From positions 372,001-436,000 of the forward strand of contig JASSKH010000032.1 in the NCBI GenBank assembly GCA_031763025.1: a stretch of 64,000 nucleotides of DNA. Direction: 5' to 3'. The DNA is from Macrocystis pyrifera. Lineage: Eukaryota > Sar > Phaeophyceae > Laminariales > Laminariaceae. The number at the start of each line of letters is the position of its first letter. Position 1 is the stretch's first letter. This document shows positions 62,600 to 64,000 of the stretch, in pieces. A model generated the notes under the pieces. That model ran no database searches and had not been told where the DNA came from. It saw nothing but the letters and a program-made list of their open reading frames with translations. A program made the position numbers and the translations under genes.

Positions 62600-64000
62600 A
62601 GTACTCGTACTAGACAAGTGCTACGGTGAGGGGGCATGGCACCTGTATTTTCTGATAATTTTCTGAGGCCCACACCTCACTTGATTACAGTATCGAACCA
62701 ACAACTAACTTCGGGAAAAGTTGAGACTCAAGACCGATACACAATCGCACGGGCTACTAGTACAAGCATATATCCCGGGCCAACTATGCCGGTTCCATTT
62801 GTTAGAGGGTCGGAACAGTAGCGCTTCTGCTGCTGCGGGTGGTGGTACTGCTACTGCTGCTACTACTGCTCTCGCTCTGCTCTTCCTCGAGCCCACTAAG
62901 AGGGACAGCGCTCTCGCCGACACCAACAGCCTCCCCGCCCCCTCCCGCCGCCCCCTGGCGCTGCCGCCTTCTTTGCGCCCCCCCTCCCCTAGCTTCTCCA
63001 CCCAGACGCTGACCATGGTCCAGCCGAAGCAAGCGTTTTCCCGTGATGCTGCGCCACCGAGGGGCGACGATTTTTTCCTTTCTATCCCCGTGAAGGATAA
63101 AAGCTTCCACTTGTTGGGCCTGGTCCGGGGGGGGAAAACGGGGGGTCAAAAAGATGAAGCCATATTGCCCGAGAGCCAAATAAAACAATTTGTCGGTGTC
63201 AAAAAATCAAAAACGTAAGTAACGTCAAACAGAAATACGAAAATGCCTCTGGGGACAAATGCAAAACATCATGCCCCCGAGGGTCAACATAAAAATAATC
63301 CCCAGGTCGAACGAGCAAATAACGCCGGGGTAAAAAAAAACAAAGCAATGTCGCGGTAAAAAAGCAGATAATTGCCGACGTAGCAACAATCATGGTTGGA
63401 TGATGCTCAGTTTCAGTTTAACTTTTCAAGTTTGACGACCTATGCAGGATACTTACTCTTCCGTAATTGTAATGGTGCCGGGGTAAAAAGACGAGTATAT
63501 AGGTCGGCAGTTCCATGGTTCGTCGCCGAAATGTGAGTAAACTTTATCCGACAAAGACTTCCTCGCCAATACATGAGCATTCTTCGCCGACAGAGTATTT
63601 ACCGCGAAAAACAAAAAAAACAACAGCAGCAGCAAGACCGAAAACAACAACAGCAATCACAACAACAAACCCACATCCCCCAACCACACGACAGCCAGCC
63701 CTCGGTAGTGGCGAAGATTTATGTATAGAGTGTGTATGGTGGACGTGCTAGTATAGAGGCGTGCTCACCAGCTTCGCTCACAATGAAGGTATCATGCTGA
63801 AAAAATCAGAAAAAAATGCGTCGCTCTCTGGGCTAAGATGAACAGCATGAGAGAAAATATCAGCAGATCACACTGAGCTGAGAAGATTGATTGTGAGCTT
63901 GCTTGGAGGATGCATCTGCAACCTGCCTTGACCATGCCCGGCTTTACCGCTAGATGTACTCTGCCGAATCGTTCTAGTGACGAACCCACAGGAACGTTCC
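62600..64000. other. No confident gene
   Basis: A plus-strand frame (62721-63218) contains an Ala/Pro/Ser/Thr-rich stretch after GGAACAG at about 62818 (TATAATTALALLFLEPTKRD), which could be an exon, but nothing else supports it. From 63.1 kb the DNA is A-rich with repeated CGGGGTAAAAA-like motifs and no coding frame. Confidence 0.35.

Overview
The window is nuclear DNA of an intron-rich eukaryote, most likely a stramenopile and probably a brown alga. The reasons are a GRP94-type HSP90 gene split into about 20 short exons, introns of 0.15-4 kb packed with CAG, AGT and GTAC-rich simple repeats, and a mixture of Ty3-like, tyrosine-recombinase, LINE and pogo-like elements. The lineage call is inference; nothing here identifies a species.

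Layout. 0-13 kb is gene-poor: a broken pogo-like transposase (1.39-2.06 kb, minus), short duplications, a cluster of inverted 13-mers (4.34-4.43 kb) and a decayed tyrosine-recombinase (DIRS-like) retroelement (about 5.8-7.8 kb, minus). 13.4-22.4 kb is a nest: a LINE with endonuclease and reverse transcriptase remnants whose 3' end was split by a young Ty3-type LTR element (16663-22291) with two 232-bp LTRs that look identical and a TGTG target duplication. 24.09-47.38 kb is the one securely recognised host gene, the ER chaperone GRP94/endoplasmin, reconstructed here as 20 exons coding for about 761 residues with a signal peptide and an LDEL terminus. Its introns carry transposon copies, decayed tandem copies of its own exons, and an array of retroposons joined by poly(C) tracts. 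47.4-54.2 kb has no recognised gene. 54.18-61.86 kb probably holds a second plus-strand gene of unknown function, predicted to be a secreted or membrane-anchored protein. The last 2 kb is repeat-rich with no clear gene.

The most novel signal is a family of non-autonomous retroposons that end in poly(C) instead of poly(A), are truncated at variable 5' points, and start directly after another poly(C) tract. Their last 70 or so bases resemble the 3' end of a LINE also present here in two truncated copies. This looks like a LINE/SINE pair that primes at, or inserts into, C-tracts. Other notable signals are a TTAA-flanked piggyBac-like MITE family (6-7 copies), strong over-representation of the 9-mer TACCWGGTA and of the palindrome TATTAATA, a minisatellite built from copies of a 5' splice site, and a CAATGGCAATGAC hairpin just upstream of the GRP94 start that also occurs at 4.4 kb.
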